Notes: a model not told the origin generated them from the sequence alone. Positions 1 through 8,440 are shown, counted from the first letter of the stretch. The stretch: DNA of 64,000 bases from Nitratidesulfovibrio sp. (GCF_040373385.1 NZ_JBDXXH010000003.1:1-64000), one strand, 5' to 3'. Translations and numbers: made by a program.

Positions 1-129
1 CCCGAACCCCCATCCCTCCCGCAAACTTTTTAATTGTCGAATATTTGCGAGGTTGCGGGGTTTGTTGCTATACGCCCTTGCATCTCCACTATCCTCATAA
101 TTGAAAAGCTTTGAAGGGGTGGAGGGGGT

Positions 130-177
130 GTGGGGGAGGCGGGGAAACTTTCCCGAAAGTTTCCCCGCCTCCCCCAC
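130..177. terminator. Perfect 23-bp stem-loop upstream of the ABC-F gene
   Basis: The arms at 130-152 and 155-177 are exact reverse complements separated by two bases. A pyrimidine-rich stretch without a clean T run follows. It lies 33 bases upstream of the ABC-F start. It may terminate a gene to the left of the window, or sit in the ABC-F leader as an attenuator. Bases 1-129 show no gene. Confidence 0.6.
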
Positions 178-210
178 ATTCTCTTCCTTCATGCCTTGAT
201 AGGTAGCGTC

Positions 211-2193
211 ATGAACTTCACCATCCAGAGTCTCGGCAAGTCCTACAACGGGCAGGATATCCTGTCCGATTTCTCGCTCGAGGTGCAGTCGGGCGTGCGG
301 CTGTGCGTGTGCGGCCCCAACGGCTGCGGCAAGTCCACGTTGCTGCGCATCATTGCGGGCGTGGAATCGGCGGACAGCGGCAAGGTGCTGCTGCCCAAGG
401 GTTGCCGGCTCGGCTACGTGCAGCAGGAACTGGGCGACGACGTGCTGGACCGCCCCCTGCTGGACTGGGTGCTGGACGTGCTGCCTGCGTGGCATGACTT
501 CTGGGCGGAGTGGGAGGCGGCGACCCATGCCGGGGACGAGGCAGCCATCCGACGGCTGGGCGCGAAGCAGGCCGAGCTTGAGCAGGTGTACGGGTACAAC
601 CCGGAACACCGGGCGCGGGCGGTGCTGTCGGGCCTTGGGTTTGCGGAACGCAAGTGGAGTCTGCCCATCCGCAAGCTGTCGGGCGGCTGGCGCGAGCGCG
701 CCAAGCTGGCCCGCGTGCTGACGGCGGGCGCGGACGTGCTGCTGCTGGACGAACCCACCAACCACCTGGACCTGGAAGCCGTGGAATGGCTGGAAGCCTT
801 TCTGATGGACTACAAGGGCGCGTTGGTATTCGTGGCGCACGACAGGGTGTTCATGGACAAGGTGGGCACGCACGTTTTGTACTTGGGGGCCAGCAAGCCC
901 CTGTACCGGCGCGGCACGTTCAGCCAGTTCGTGGCCCTGCAGGATGAGGTGGAGGGCCAGCGCGAGCGCGAGGCCCAGCGGTTGCAGGAAGAGATAGCCC
1001 GCAAGATGGATTTCGTGCGGCGGTTCCGGGCCAAGGCCACCAAGGCGCGGCAGGCGGGCTCGCGCCAGAAGATGGCCAAGAAGCTGGAAAAGGAACTGGA
1101 AAACTACAGGCCGGAGCAGAAGCGGCGCGAGCTGGACTTTTCGTGGCCGGAACCGGCGCGGGCGGAAAAGACCATCCTCAGCGTGGTGGACCTGGAATAC
1201 GCCTTTCCGGACGGCACGGGGCTGTGGCCCAGCCTGACCTTCAACATCTACCGGGGCCAGAAGATCGCGCTGGCCGGGCCCAACGGGTGCGGCAAGTCCA
1301 CGCTGCTGAAGGTCATCGGCGGCAAGCTGGAAAAGAGCGGCGGCACGGTGGTCATGGGCACGCTGGTGCGCATGGGCTTTTTCAGCCAGCACCAGTTGGA
1401 GACGCTGAACCCCTCGGGCACGGTGCTGAGCGAAATCCGCCGCCTGTCCGACCCGCGCACCACGGAAGAAGAACTGATGAGCGTGCTCGGGCTGTTCCTG
1501 CTTGGGCAAAGCTATTTCGACCGGGTGGTGGGCGAGCTTTCCGGCGGTGAAAAAAGCCGCCTGATCCTGGCCACGCTGTTCCTGGCCCGCTGCAACTTCC
1601 TGGTACTGGACGAACCCACCAACCATCTGGACCTGGAAAGCCGCGAGGCGCTGGTGGAGGCGTTGCAGAGCTACGAGGGCACCATCCTGATGGTGGCCCA
1701 CGACCGGCACCTGCTGTCCGCCGTGGCCGACGAGATATGGGCGTTGTCGCCGGGCGGCATCGCGGTGTACGAGGGCGGATTCGACGAATACGATGCGGCG
1801 CGCCGCCAGCAGGGTGATACCGGCAGTCTGGCGTCCGGCGCGGGCGAGGCCCGGCGCGATGCGCCGTCGCTTTCGCGCGACGACATGAAGCGCATCAAGC
1901 GTGAACAGGCCGAACAGCGCAACGCCCTGTACAAGGAACTGAAGCCCCGGCAGGACGCCTACGCCAAGCTGGAAAAGCAGCTCGAAATGTCGCTGGCCGA
2001 ACAGGCCGAGGTGGAACAGACCCTGGCCGACCCGGCGGTGTACGCCGATGCCGCGCGGACCACGGAACTGCTGAAGCGCTTCGGCGAATTGCAGCGGCAG
2101 GGCGAGGAACTGTTCGAAAAGATGAGCGAGCTTGAGGCGGTGATTGCCGACCTGGAAACGCGGCGGGCGGCGCTTACCGTCGAGGGCACGTAA
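211..2193 (+). CDS. ABC-F family ATPase (Uup/EttA-like)
   Basis: This is a 660-residue soluble protein with two ABC ATPase cassettes and no membrane segments, the layout of ABC-F proteins that act on ribosomes. Each half has a Walker A (GPNGCGKSTLL), a signature (LSGGWRERAKLARVL; LSGGEKSRLILATLF) and a Walker B with the family hallmark LLLDEPTNHLDLE or LVLDEPTNHLDLE. A charged linker rich in Lys, Arg and Glu lies between the cassettes. The last ~90 residues form a predicted coiled coil (KRIKREQAEQRNALYKEL onward), as in Uup. The ATG at 211 is chosen because the protein then opens directly with the first ABC strand (MNFTIQSLGKSY). An in-frame GTG at 130 lies inside a hairpin. No strong Shine-Dalgarno is visible. 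Family is certain; the subgroup (housekeeping or antibiotic resistance) is not. Confidence 0.93.
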   Translation: MNFTIQSLGKSYNGQDILSDFSLEVQSGVRLCVCGPNGCGKSTLLRIIAGVESADSGKVLLPKGCRLGYVQQELGDDVLDRPLLDWVLDVLPAWHDFWAEWEAATHAGDEAAIRRLGAKQAELEQVYGYNPEHRARAVLSGLGFAERKWSLPIRKLSGGWRERAKLARVLTAGADVLLLDEPTNHLDLEAVEWLEAFLMDYKGALVFVAHDRVFMDKVGTHVLYLGASKPLYRRGTFSQFVALQDEVEGQREREAQRLQEEIARKMDFVRRFRAKATKARQAGSRQKMAKKLEKELENYRPEQKRRELDFSWPEPARAEKTILSVVDLEYAFPDGTGLWPSLTFNIYRGQKIALAGPNGCGKSTLLKVIGGKLEKSGGTVVMGTLVRMGFFSQHQLETLNPSGTVLSEIRRLSDPRTTEEELMSVLGLFLLGQSYFDRVVGELSGGEKSRLILATLFLARCNFLVLDEPTNHLDLESREALVEALQSYEGTILMVAHDRHLLSAVADEIWALSPGGIAVYEGGFDEYDAARRQQGDTGSLASGAGEARRDAPSLSRDDMKRIKREQAEQRNALYKELKPRQDAYAKLEKQLEMSLAEQAEVEQTLADPAVYADAARTTELLKRFGELQRQGEELFEKMSELEAVIADLETRRAALTVEGT

Positions 2194-2208
2194 GATGAGC
2201 GCCGCAAG

Positions 2209-2494
2209 GTCCTTTCGCCCGTTGGCTTCCGACCCGGAGGGCGCGAAGCGTGTCCGTTGGGCGAGTTTGCGAGCCCTACGGACATCGTGCGCAGAGCGGT
2301 CAAACTTCGCTCGTCATAGCTCTGCTGTCCTTATCCGTAAGACTCGCGCTGCGCGCTCGCCTAACGGCTAAGGCTCGGTCGAATACAATAAGAGCGCGTT
2401 GCGGTCCTCATCCGTAAGGCTCGAAGACTCGCCAACGGCTAAGGCATACTCCCTCATGACAAGCTCGTTTTCCTCGCCAACGAACGAAAATCCT
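2209..2494. repeat. Dispersed modular repeat, copy A1 (full length)
   Basis: It opens with GTCCTTTCGCCCGTTGGCTT and ends with TTCCTCGCC...GAACGAAAATCCT. Two imperfect palindromes inside run CCGTAAG...CTAACGG (about 2335-2368) and CCGTAAG...CCAACGG (about 2412-2439). The copy at 3598-3815 is closely similar but lacks about 80 bases present here (roughly 2229-2300). It fills the gap between the ABC-F and Nudix genes and extends into the Nudix coding start. Confidence 0.8.
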
Positions 2495-2929
2495 CTTGCG
2501 GCGGGCGGCGATCAGGACGCGACCGCGCCGTCCCCCGCCCAGCGCATCGCCGTGGTGGCGGGCATCCTGTGGGACAGCGGGCGGTTTCTGGCCGTGGAGC
2601 GTCCGGAAGGCAAGCCGCAGGCGGGCTTCTGGGAATTTCCCGGCGGCAAGATCGAGCCGGGCGAGACCCCGGCGGATGCCCTGACCCGCGAACTGCGCGA
2701 GGAACTGGGCGTGACCCCGGTGCAGGCCGCCTTCTGGCGCACCGTGCGGCACGACTACCCGCACCTGTCGGTGGAACTGCACTTCTTTCACGTGACGGGG
2801 TTCACCGGCACGGTCACCGCACTGGAGGGCCACCGCTTTGCGTGGCTGACCTGGGACGAGGCCATGCGCCTGCCGTTTCTGGAGGCGGACCTGCCGCTGG
2901 TGGCCGACCTGCGGGACGGGCCGGGGTAG
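2456..2929 (+). CDS. Nudix hydrolase, MutT-like (probable 8-oxo-dGTP diphosphatase)
   Basis: This 157-residue protein has a complete Nudix box, GGKIEPGETPADALTRELREELGV in shape, with the metal-binding REXXEE core visible as RELREEL. The preceding LAVERPEGK and FWEFPGG are typical of MutT/CTP pyrophosphohydrolases, which remove oxidised or non-canonical nucleoside triphosphates. The ATG at 2456 is chosen because no later ATG precedes the first beta strand (RIAVVAGILW). A TTG at 2399 would extend the protein into repeat DNA. The chosen start and first ~13 codons are themselves the end module of repeat A1, and the ribosome-binding site is weak. Nucleotide specificity is inferred from family resemblance. 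Confidence 0.88.
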   Translation: MTSSFSSPTNENPLAAGGDQDATAPSPAQRIAVVAGILWDSGRFLAVERPEGKPQAGFWEFPGGKIEPGETPADALTRELREELGVTPVQAAFWRTVRHDYPHLSVELHFFHVTGFTGTVTALEGHRFAWLTWDEAMRLPFLEADLPLVADLRDGPG

Positions 2930-2978
2930 GGCGGCGGGGCGGGGCAGTCCCGGAGGCAGGGCGTAAGAATCGATGTTT

Positions 2979-3009
2979 TTCGGGGGAGCGGGCGCACCGT
3001 TCCCCCGAA
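2979..3009 (+). terminator. Stem-loop after the Nudix gene
   Basis: The arms TTCGGGGGA (2979-2987) and TCCCCCGAA (3001-3009) can form a 9-bp stem with a 13-base loop. No T run follows, so termination efficiency is uncertain. Confidence 0.45.
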
Positions 3010-3141
3010 GTCCCTTTCACGGGGTTTTCTGGTAGAACATGGCCCGGCCCGGAAATGTTCGGGCGTGGCAGGACACATCGGGGGGTGGCGGCGTGCGGCG
3101 TCATCCGGATTGCTTCAGACGGGCACACGCCGGGAGGGCGT

Positions 3142-3582
3142 ATGGGACAGATGGTGTGGATCGTGCTGGCCCTGCTGGCCGGGGCAACCCTGCCCACGCA
3201 GGCGGGCATCAACGCGGCATTGCAGGCAAGCTGGGCGCGGCATCCGGCCCTGGCCTCGCTGATTTCGTTCACCGTGGGCACGGCGGCGCTGGCGCTGTAC
3301 GTGCTGGCGGCGCGCATTCCGTTTCCTTCGGTGTCCACGTCGTCGGCGTGGCAGTGGACGGGCGGTCTTTTGGGCGCGTTCTTCGTCACCGTGGTCACCT
3401 TTCTGGCCCCGCGCCTGGGGGCCACGGCCATGATCGCGCTGGTGCTGGCCGGGCAGATGGCGGCATCGGTGACCCTGGACCACTTCGGCCTGCTGGGCTA
3501 CCCGGAGCGCCCGCTGGGGCTGTTGCGCTTTGCCGGGTTGGTGCTGGTGGCTGTGGGGGTGTTCTTGGTTCGCCGTTTCTAG
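3142..3582 (+). CDS. DMT superfamily transporter, YdcZ (DUF606) family
   Basis: This is a 146-residue, very hydrophobic protein with about five membrane helices. It begins MGQMVWIVLALLAGATLPTQ and contains the N/G-rich AGINAALQASWARHP segment typical of single-domain YdcZ proteins. The family belongs to the drug/metabolite transporter superfamily and probably works as a dimer. The substrate is unknown. The ATG at 3142 follows a GGGAGGG ribosome-binding site (3133-3139), although the spacing is short. A longer reading frame opening at 2569 is rejected because its upstream part overlaps the Nudix gene and lacks membrane character. It stands alone, with repeat DNA downstream. Confidence 0.85.
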   Translation: MGQMVWIVLALLAGATLPTQAGINAALQASWARHPALASLISFTVGTAALALYVLAARIPFPSVSTSSAWQWTGGLLGAFFVTVVTFLAPRLGATAMIALVLAGQMAASVTLDHFGLLGYPERPLGLLRFAGLVLVAVGVFLVRRF

Positions 3583-3597
3583 GGGCTGTTCCAAATT

Positions 3598-3815
3598 GTC
3601 CTTTCGCCCGTTGGCTTCGTCAAACTTCATCTGCCATAGCTTTGCTGTCCTTATCCGTAAGACTCGCGCTGTGCGCTCGCCTAACGGCTAAGGCTCGGTC
3701 AAATACGATAAGAGCGCGATGCGGTCGCCATCCGTAATGCTCGAAGACTCGCATAACGGTTGCCGCATACTCCCTCATGGCAGGCTTGTTTTCCTTGCCA
3801 ACGAACGAAAATCCT
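3598..3815. repeat. Dispersed modular repeat, copy A2
   Basis: This is a close copy of 2209-2494 without its ~80-base insert, with the same end modules and the same two CCGTAA...AACGG palindromes. The 3' module again contains an open frame beginning ATGGCAGGCTTG (3778) that parallels the Nudix N-terminus, but here it leads into no gene. Confidence 0.8.
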
Positions 3816-4192
3816 AATTTGGAACCAGCCCCCGAGCCTTGGTTGGCGCCGCGCCCGGCCCCGCGCGGTCAATTGCGTTCCGCCGCGCCTCGGCATATGG
3901 TGACCAATTCCGGCTGCGTGGCAAGTCTCGTCAGGGACATTTCCCGGCAAGAGCGGCGCGCGGCAGGTGCAAGCATTCCGGCAGGGTGATGGCAGGGGTT
4001 GCCGGGCCTTTTCCGAGGGGGAAGGCCCATGCGGCGGGTTGCTGCATCCGTTGCCGACATGGCGGGCGGTCGCCATGTACGGCGCCCCGGCGCGGGCCGC
4101 GCCAGGGTAGGGAATCCAGGGAAGTCGAGGGCCGGTGAGGGCCGGTGAGGGACGTCGGGCCGCTGCCCGACGCCAAGCGCAAGGAGTGCATC
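3816..4192. other. Intergenic region upstream of asd, no gene seen
   Basis: GC-rich sequence with no recognisable coding frame, RNA gene or terminator. A short direct duplication GGGCCGGTGAGG occurs near 4130-4150, just ahead of the asd ribosome-binding site. Confidence 0.5.
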
Positions 4193-5242
4193 ATGTCCAA
4201 GGAAAGACTTGTCGTCGCCGTGTGCGGGGCCACCGGGGCGGTGGGCCGCGAAATGCTGAACACGCTGGAACAGCGCGAATTTCCCGCGGCGGAGGTCATT
4301 CCCTTCGCCTCGGCCCGTTCCGCGGGCAACAAGGTGCCCTTCATGGGCGGCGAACTGACCGTGCGCGAACTGACCGAAGAATCCTTCCGGGGCGTGGACA
4401 TCGCCCTGTTCTCGGCGGGTGGTTCCACCTCCGAGAAGTTTGCCCCCCATGCCGTGCAGGCCGGGTGCGTGGTGGTGGACAACTCCAGCGCGTGGCGTAT
4501 GGACGAGCGCTGCCCGCTGGTGGTGCCCGAAGTGAACGCCCACGCCCTTGCCGCGCACAACGGCATCATCGCCAACCCCAACTGCTCGACCATCCAGATG
4601 GTGGTGGCGCTGAAGCCGCTGCACGACGCGGCCAGGATCACCCGCGTGGTGGTTTCCACCTACCAGGCCGTTTCCGGCACCGGGCAGAAGGCCATCGACG
4701 AGTTGGAAAAGCAGGTGCGGCAGATGTTCAACATGCAGGAGCCGGACGTTGCCGTGTACCCGCACCGCATCGCCTTCAACTGCCTGCCGCAGATCGACGT
4801 GTTCATGGACAACGACTACACCAAAGAAGAAATGAAGATGGTGCTGGAAACCGTGAAGATCATGGAGGACCCCTCCGTGAAGGTTACCGCCACCTGCGTG
4901 CGCGTGCCCGTCTTCTACGGCCATTCCGAGTCGGTGAACATCGAGACCGAGCGCAAGCTTTCGGCCAAGGAGGCCCGCGCCATCCTCGCGCAGGCCCCCG
5001 GCGTGCGGGTGTACGACAACCCCGCCCAGAAGATGTACCCCATGGCCATCGACGCGGCGGGCGAGGACGACACCTTCGTGGGCCGCATCCGCGAGGACGA
5101 GACCATCGCCAACGGCCTGAACATGTGGATCGTTTCCGACAACATCCGCAAGGGCGCGGCCCTGAACGCCGTGCAGATTGCCGAGGCGCTGGTGGAGCGG
5201 AACCTGTTGCAGGTTCGCGACCCGCAACTCTTCCTTCGTTAG
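4193..5242 (+). CDS. asd: Aspartate-semialdehyde dehydrogenase
   Basis: This 349-residue cytosolic enzyme reduces aspartyl phosphate to aspartate semialdehyde with NADPH, the branch point for lysine/diaminopimelate, threonine and methionine synthesis. The NADP-binding loop GATGAVGREML is at the N-terminus. The catalytic cysteine lies in NPNCST at about residue 131. Substrate-binding segments STYQAVSGTGQKA and RVPVFYGHSESV match the family. The length is normal. The ATG at 4193 has AAGGAG six bases upstream (4181-4186). The downstream aminotransferase is co-directional after 172 bases, with a stem-loop between them. Confidence 0.96.
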   Translation: MSKERLVVAVCGATGAVGREMLNTLEQREFPAAEVIPFASARSAGNKVPFMGGELTVRELTEESFRGVDIALFSAGGSTSEKFAPHAVQAGCVVVDNSSAWRMDERCPLVVPEVNAHALAAHNGIIANPNCSTIQMVVALKPLHDAARITRVVVSTYQAVSGTGQKAIDELEKQVRQMFNMQEPDVAVYPHRIAFNCLPQIDVFMDNDYTKEEMKMVLETVKIMEDPSVKVTATCVRVPVFYGHSESVNIETERKLSAKEARAILAQAPGVRVYDNPAQKMYPMAIDAAGEDDTFVGRIREDETIANGLNMWIVSDNIRKGAALNAVQIAEALVERNLLQVRDPQLFLR

Positions 5243-5270
5243 GCCAACGTTCGACATCACGAATCCATCA

Positions 5271-5315
5271 CGCGGCCATCCGAGCCCGGCATTGCAGGCC
5301 GGACGGATGGCCGCG
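5271..5315. terminator. Stem-loop between asd and the aminotransferase gene
   Basis: CGCGGCCATCCG (5271-5282) pairs with CGGATGGCCGCG (5304-5315), 12 bp, and an inner GCCCGGC/GGCCGG can extend the structure. No T run follows. It could be an intrinsic terminator or a processing/stability hairpin. Confidence 0.5.
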
Positions 5316-5414
5316 CGTCCGCCCGGCGCAGAGGGTGCTTGCCCGCAGGCGCGCGTCCGCATCGCCATTCACCGCGACCTACCGCGTCCCACCGCAATAA
5401 GGAGTGATCACGCC

Positions 5415-6356
5415 GTGATCCCCGTGCTTGATACCGACGACTACGTTGCCCGCCTGCTGTCCCGCGAACGCCCCGGCGAAGCGGGCATCATCGCTTTCTA
5501 CGAGCACCGCGTGGGCGCCATATGCCGCAACCCGCGCCTGATGCTCATGCCCCTCGACGACCATCTGGCCCATCGCGGCGACGGCATCTTCGAGAGCATG
5601 AAGTACCTGCACCGCCACATCTACCAGTTGGACGCGCACCTTGAGCGCATGCGTCGTTCCGCCGCCGGGCTGTACCTTGCACCGCCGTGTACCTGGGAGC
5701 GCCTGCGCGAGATCATCATCGAGGTGGCCCAGGCGGGCGGCGAGGCGGATGGCTCCATCCGCGTGCTGGTGGGGCGCGGCCCCGGCGGCTTCGGCATCGA
5801 CCCTGCCGAATGCCCGGAACCCAGCCTGTACGTGGCCGCCTACCATTTCACCCCCAAGCCCGAGGCGTGGTTCGACAAGGGGCTGACGGCCTTCCGCAGT
5901 TCCATCCCCGCCAAGCAGGGGTACCTCGCGCGCATCAAGAACGCCAACTATCTGCCCAACGTGCTCATGACCCGCGAGGCGCACGAGCGCTCCATGGACG
6001 TGCCCTTCTCGTTCGACGACGACGGCTGCCTGGCAGAAACCGCCATCGCCAACGTGGCCCTGGTGGACGAAACCGGAACCCTGGTGGTGCCGGAGTTCAC
6101 CAATGCCCTTGCGGGTACCACCGTGCTGCGCGCCGTGGAACTGGCCCAGGGCGAGGTGCCCGTCAGCTTCCGCAAGGTGCGCGAAGAAGAGCTGTACGCC
6201 GCCCGCGAAATTCTGGTGCTGGGCACCAGCTCCGACTGCGTGGCCGTGGTGGCCTACGAAGGCCGACCCGTGGCCGATGGCCGTCCCGGACCGGTTTCGC
6301 GCCGGTTGCGGGCGTTGTTGCAGGCGGATTTGATGGAGCAGGGCGTACCTTTCTAG
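5415..6356 (+). CDS. Class IV pyridoxal-phosphate aminotransferase
   Basis: This 313-residue protein belongs to fold-type IV PLP enzymes: branched-chain aminotransferase, D-amino-acid aminotransferase and aminodeoxychorismate lyase. The Schiff-base lysine is in ARIKNANYLPN at about K175. The family motif GDGIFESMKY sits near residue 58. The PLP-phosphate region CLAETAIANVALV is followed by the typical FTNALAGTTVLRAVEL. The GTG at 5415 is used because TAAGGAGT lies ten bases upstream; longer frames reach into the intergenic stem-loop. Substrate cannot be assigned from sequence. Position after asd suggests amino-acid metabolism, but the link is weak. Confidence 0.88.
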   Translation: MIPVLDTDDYVARLLSRERPGEAGIIAFYEHRVGAICRNPRLMLMPLDDHLAHRGDGIFESMKYLHRHIYQLDAHLERMRRSAAGLYLAPPCTWERLREIIIEVAQAGGEADGSIRVLVGRGPGGFGIDPAECPEPSLYVAAYHFTPKPEAWFDKGLTAFRSSIPAKQGYLARIKNANYLPNVLMTREAHERSMDVPFSFDDDGCLAETAIANVALVDETGTLVVPEFTNALAGTTVLRAVELAQGEVPVSFRKVREEELYAAREILVLGTSSDCVAVVAYEGRPVADGRPGPVSRRLRALLQADLMEQGVPF

Positions 6357-6371
6357 GCCCATTCGCGCTCT

Positions 6372-6440
6372 GTCCTTTCGTCCTCCGGCTGACCGACCCA
6401 AAGGGCGCGAAGCGTGGCCGTTAGACGAGCTTGCGAGTCC
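6372..6440. repeat. Partial dispersed repeat, copy A3
   Basis: It matches the 5' part of copy A1: GTCCTTTCG, GGGCGCGAAGCGTG and GAGCTTGCGAGTCC. It retains the ~80-base segment that A2 lacks but has none of the later palindromes. It lies between the aminotransferase and glycosyltransferase genes. Confidence 0.65.
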
Positions 6441-6507
6441 TGTTGTTTCGGTGCGGGATGCGTATCGAAATGGTTATTTAACGATGATAGCGTATTGGAT
6501 AGGATAA

Positions 6508-7632
6508 ATGACCACCGACACCACCATGCACATCATTCTGCTGGACCTGGGGCGCGAGATGCGCGGGGGCCAGTTGCAGGTGTTCTACCTGGCCCGCGCG
6601 CTGCACCACAGTGACGGGTTTTCGGTGGTGGTGGCCTGTCCGGCGGGCGCGCCCCTGGCGCGTGAGGCGGCGGCGGCGGGCATTGCCGTGCTGCCGTTGC
6701 CGGGCCGCCGGTCGTGGAGTCCGCGCGCGCTGCTGGCCCTGCGGCGCGAGGCGCGCGGTCACGCCCGTGTGGTGCTGCACACCCACGATGCCCGCGCGGC
6801 CAGCCTGGGCGCGTTGTGCAAGGGCACGTGGGGGGCACAGGTGGTGCTGGTGCACACCCGGCGGGTGTCCTATCCGCTGGGCCGGGGCCTGAGCCGCCGC
6901 AAGTATCTGGCGGCGGACGCGGTGGCGGCGGTCAGCGCCGAGACGGGCGGCGTGCTGGCGGCTGCCGGGCTGGACCCGACGCACATCACGGTGATTCATT
7001 CCGGCATCGATCCCACCCGCTACGTTCCCCGGCGCGAGCGCGGCGACGGGCGCTTCGTGTTCGGCATGGTGGGCGCACTTACCCCGCAGAAGGGGCATAC
7101 GGTGCTCATCGAGGCGTTGACGGCCTTGCAGGCGTGCGAGGCCGGGGGCGCGGAGGGTGACGTCGGCGGCAGCAAGTACGATGCCCCCCTGCCCCCGTGG
7201 GAGGTGCGTGTGGTGGGCGAAGGCCCGTTGTTCGGCACCCTGCTGGACCGCGCCGACGAACTGGGCGTCTCCTCGCGCATGGCCTTTCTGGGGCGGCAGG
7301 ACAGCCGCCGCATGCTGCCTGACTGCGACGCGCTGATGGTGCCATCGGTGCACGGTGAGGGCAGCAGCGGAGTGATCAAGGAAGGCTGGGTCACCGGGGT
7401 GCCGGTGATCTGTTCCGGCCTGGCCTCCAATCTGGAACTGGTGCGCGACGGCGAGAACGGCCTGGTGGTGCCCCCCGGCGACGCCGAGGCCCTGGCCTGC
7501 GCCATGCGCCGTATCGCCACCGACGTCCCCCTGCGTGCCCGCCTTGTGGCGGGTGGCACGGCCAGCGCCGCCCACTACACCGACGTGCGCATGGCCGAAG
7601 CCTACATGGCCCTGTATCGCCGCCTGCGGTAG
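6508..7632 (+). CDS. Family 4 glycosyltransferase (GT-B fold)
   Basis: This 374-residue protein has the two Rossmann-like halves of GT4 enzymes, which transfer sugars from nucleotide donors to lipid or polysaccharide acceptors. The N-terminal acceptor domain starts HIILLDLGREMRGGQLQVFYLA. The C-terminal donor domain contains the E-x7-E motif in EGSSGVIKE, then GVPVICSG and the NGLVVPPGD signature. A short low-complexity insert (residues ~211-225) sits in the donor domain. No signal peptide is visible. The ATG at 6508 has only a weak ribosome-binding site; ATG at 6526 is an alternative. It stands alone, so acceptor and pathway are unknown. Confidence 0.87.
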   Translation: MTTDTTMHIILLDLGREMRGGQLQVFYLARALHHSDGFSVVVACPAGAPLAREAAAAGIAVLPLPGRRSWSPRALLALRREARGHARVVLHTHDARAASLGALCKGTWGAQVVLVHTRRVSYPLGRGLSRRKYLAADAVAAVSAETGGVLAAAGLDPTHITVIHSGIDPTRYVPRRERGDGRFVFGMVGALTPQKGHTVLIEALTALQACEAGGAEGDVGGSKYDAPLPPWEVRVVGEGPLFGTLLDRADELGVSSRMAFLGRQDSRRMLPDCDALMVPSVHGEGSSGVIKEGWVTGVPVICSGLASNLELVRDGENGLVVPPGDAEALACAMRRIATDVPLRARLVAGGTASAAHYTDVRMAEAYMALYRRLR

Positions 7633-8225
7633 GGCGCTTCGCCCGTCGGCGCGGTCGGCGCGGTCGCCGGCATTTTCTTCTCGTTTCTCCCCCCTGCCTC
7701 CCTCGCCCCCTTGCCCCCCCCCTCGTCCCCCCTTGTCTCGCTGTCGCACCTGTTCTCCAGGCGCGTGCGTGTTGCCCATGGCTCCTCGCGTTTCGGGATG
7801 GGCGGCGTTGCCCGCGTCCGTTTTGCTCCATGCCTTTCGGTGCCCCTTCCGGTGGCATTCGACCGGTTTCCTGCGAGCGCGCGAGACACCATGGTGCCAT
7901 GTGCCATGCGCGCTTGCCGCGCCATGGCCATTGCATGGTGCGGCGGGCATGCGAGTGAATACTTACGAAACTGGTAGGGGACGCGTCCGTAAATAAAGCG
8001 GGTTCTGTAATGGACGGCATGCATCAGTGCTACATGGGGTGCATCCGCATCGCATGGTGCGATTGGTGTCACGCAATGTCGGAAACGAGCATGCGCTGCA
8101 ATGCATGGAGGACAGTTTTTCCGGCATACCTTGCGTGATGTTGCCAAAGGTAGGGTTTTCCCGCAGTGACAGGTGGCGCCGTGCGGTATAGATATGCCGT
8201 AAGTGAGCCGCTAGGGGGATTCTTC
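7633..8225. other. Intergenic region with long pyrimidine tract
   Basis: 593 bases without a convincing gene. A small GGGCG/CGCCC hairpin follows the glycosyltransferase stop. From about 7672 to 7735 the + strand is almost entirely C and T, with only scattered G. The right end carries the leader of the small membrane protein at 8226. Confidence 0.5.
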
Positions 8226-8291
8226 ATGACTTGGGTGTTCATGATCGTGGCGCTGGCGGTGCTGGTCATCCTCATCGCCCGCGACCGGTGA
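8226..8291 (+). CDS. 21-residue single-span membrane protein
   Basis: The frame encodes MTWVFMIVALAVLVILIARD plus a final Arg: one hydrophobic helix followed by a charged tail, consistent with a small inner-membrane protein, N-out/C-in by the positive-inside rule. A GGGGGA ribosome-binding site lies about seven bases before the ATG. A strong Rho-independent terminator follows 63 bases after the stop, giving a complete transcription unit. Function is unknown. Small proteins of this kind often modulate larger membrane complexes. The neighbouring convergent gene is nrfA, but no functional link can be shown. Confidence 0.6.
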   Translation: MTWVFMIVALAVLVILIARDR

Positions 8292-8354
8292 CGCCCCTGC
8301 GGCAGCCGTGCGCCAGCGGCGGAACGAATACGGAGGGGCAGAGCCCGAAAGAAA

Positions 8355-8385
8355 GGGGCCGGACGTGCAACGTCCGGCCCCTTTT
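8355..8385 (+). terminator. Rho-independent terminator of the small membrane protein gene
   Basis: GGGGCCGGACGT (8355-8366) pairs perfectly with ACGTCCGGCCCC (8370-8381) over a 3-base loop and is followed by TTTT. Confidence 0.85.
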
Positions 8386-8412
8386 CGCATGCGTTGGCCA
8401 ACACGACGGGCA

Positions 8413-8440
8413 AGGGCCGGACGACGGTTCGTCCGGCCCT
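8413..8440 (-). terminator. Stem-loop downstream of nrfA
   Basis: AGGGCCGGACGA (8413-8424) pairs with TCGTCCGGCCCT (8429-8440) over a 4-base loop, 56 bases beyond the nrfA stop on the minus strand. The stem nearly repeats that of the neighbouring 8355-8381 terminator. The T run is short. Confidence 0.6.

Noticed and set aside
130..210. Upstream GTG start for the ABC-F gene
   Set aside because: The extra 27 residues are encoded by the perfect hairpin, and the ABC fold begins at the ATG at 211.
3869..5368. 499-codon antisense frame over asd
   Set aside because: Composition-driven shadow of asd with no family resemblance.
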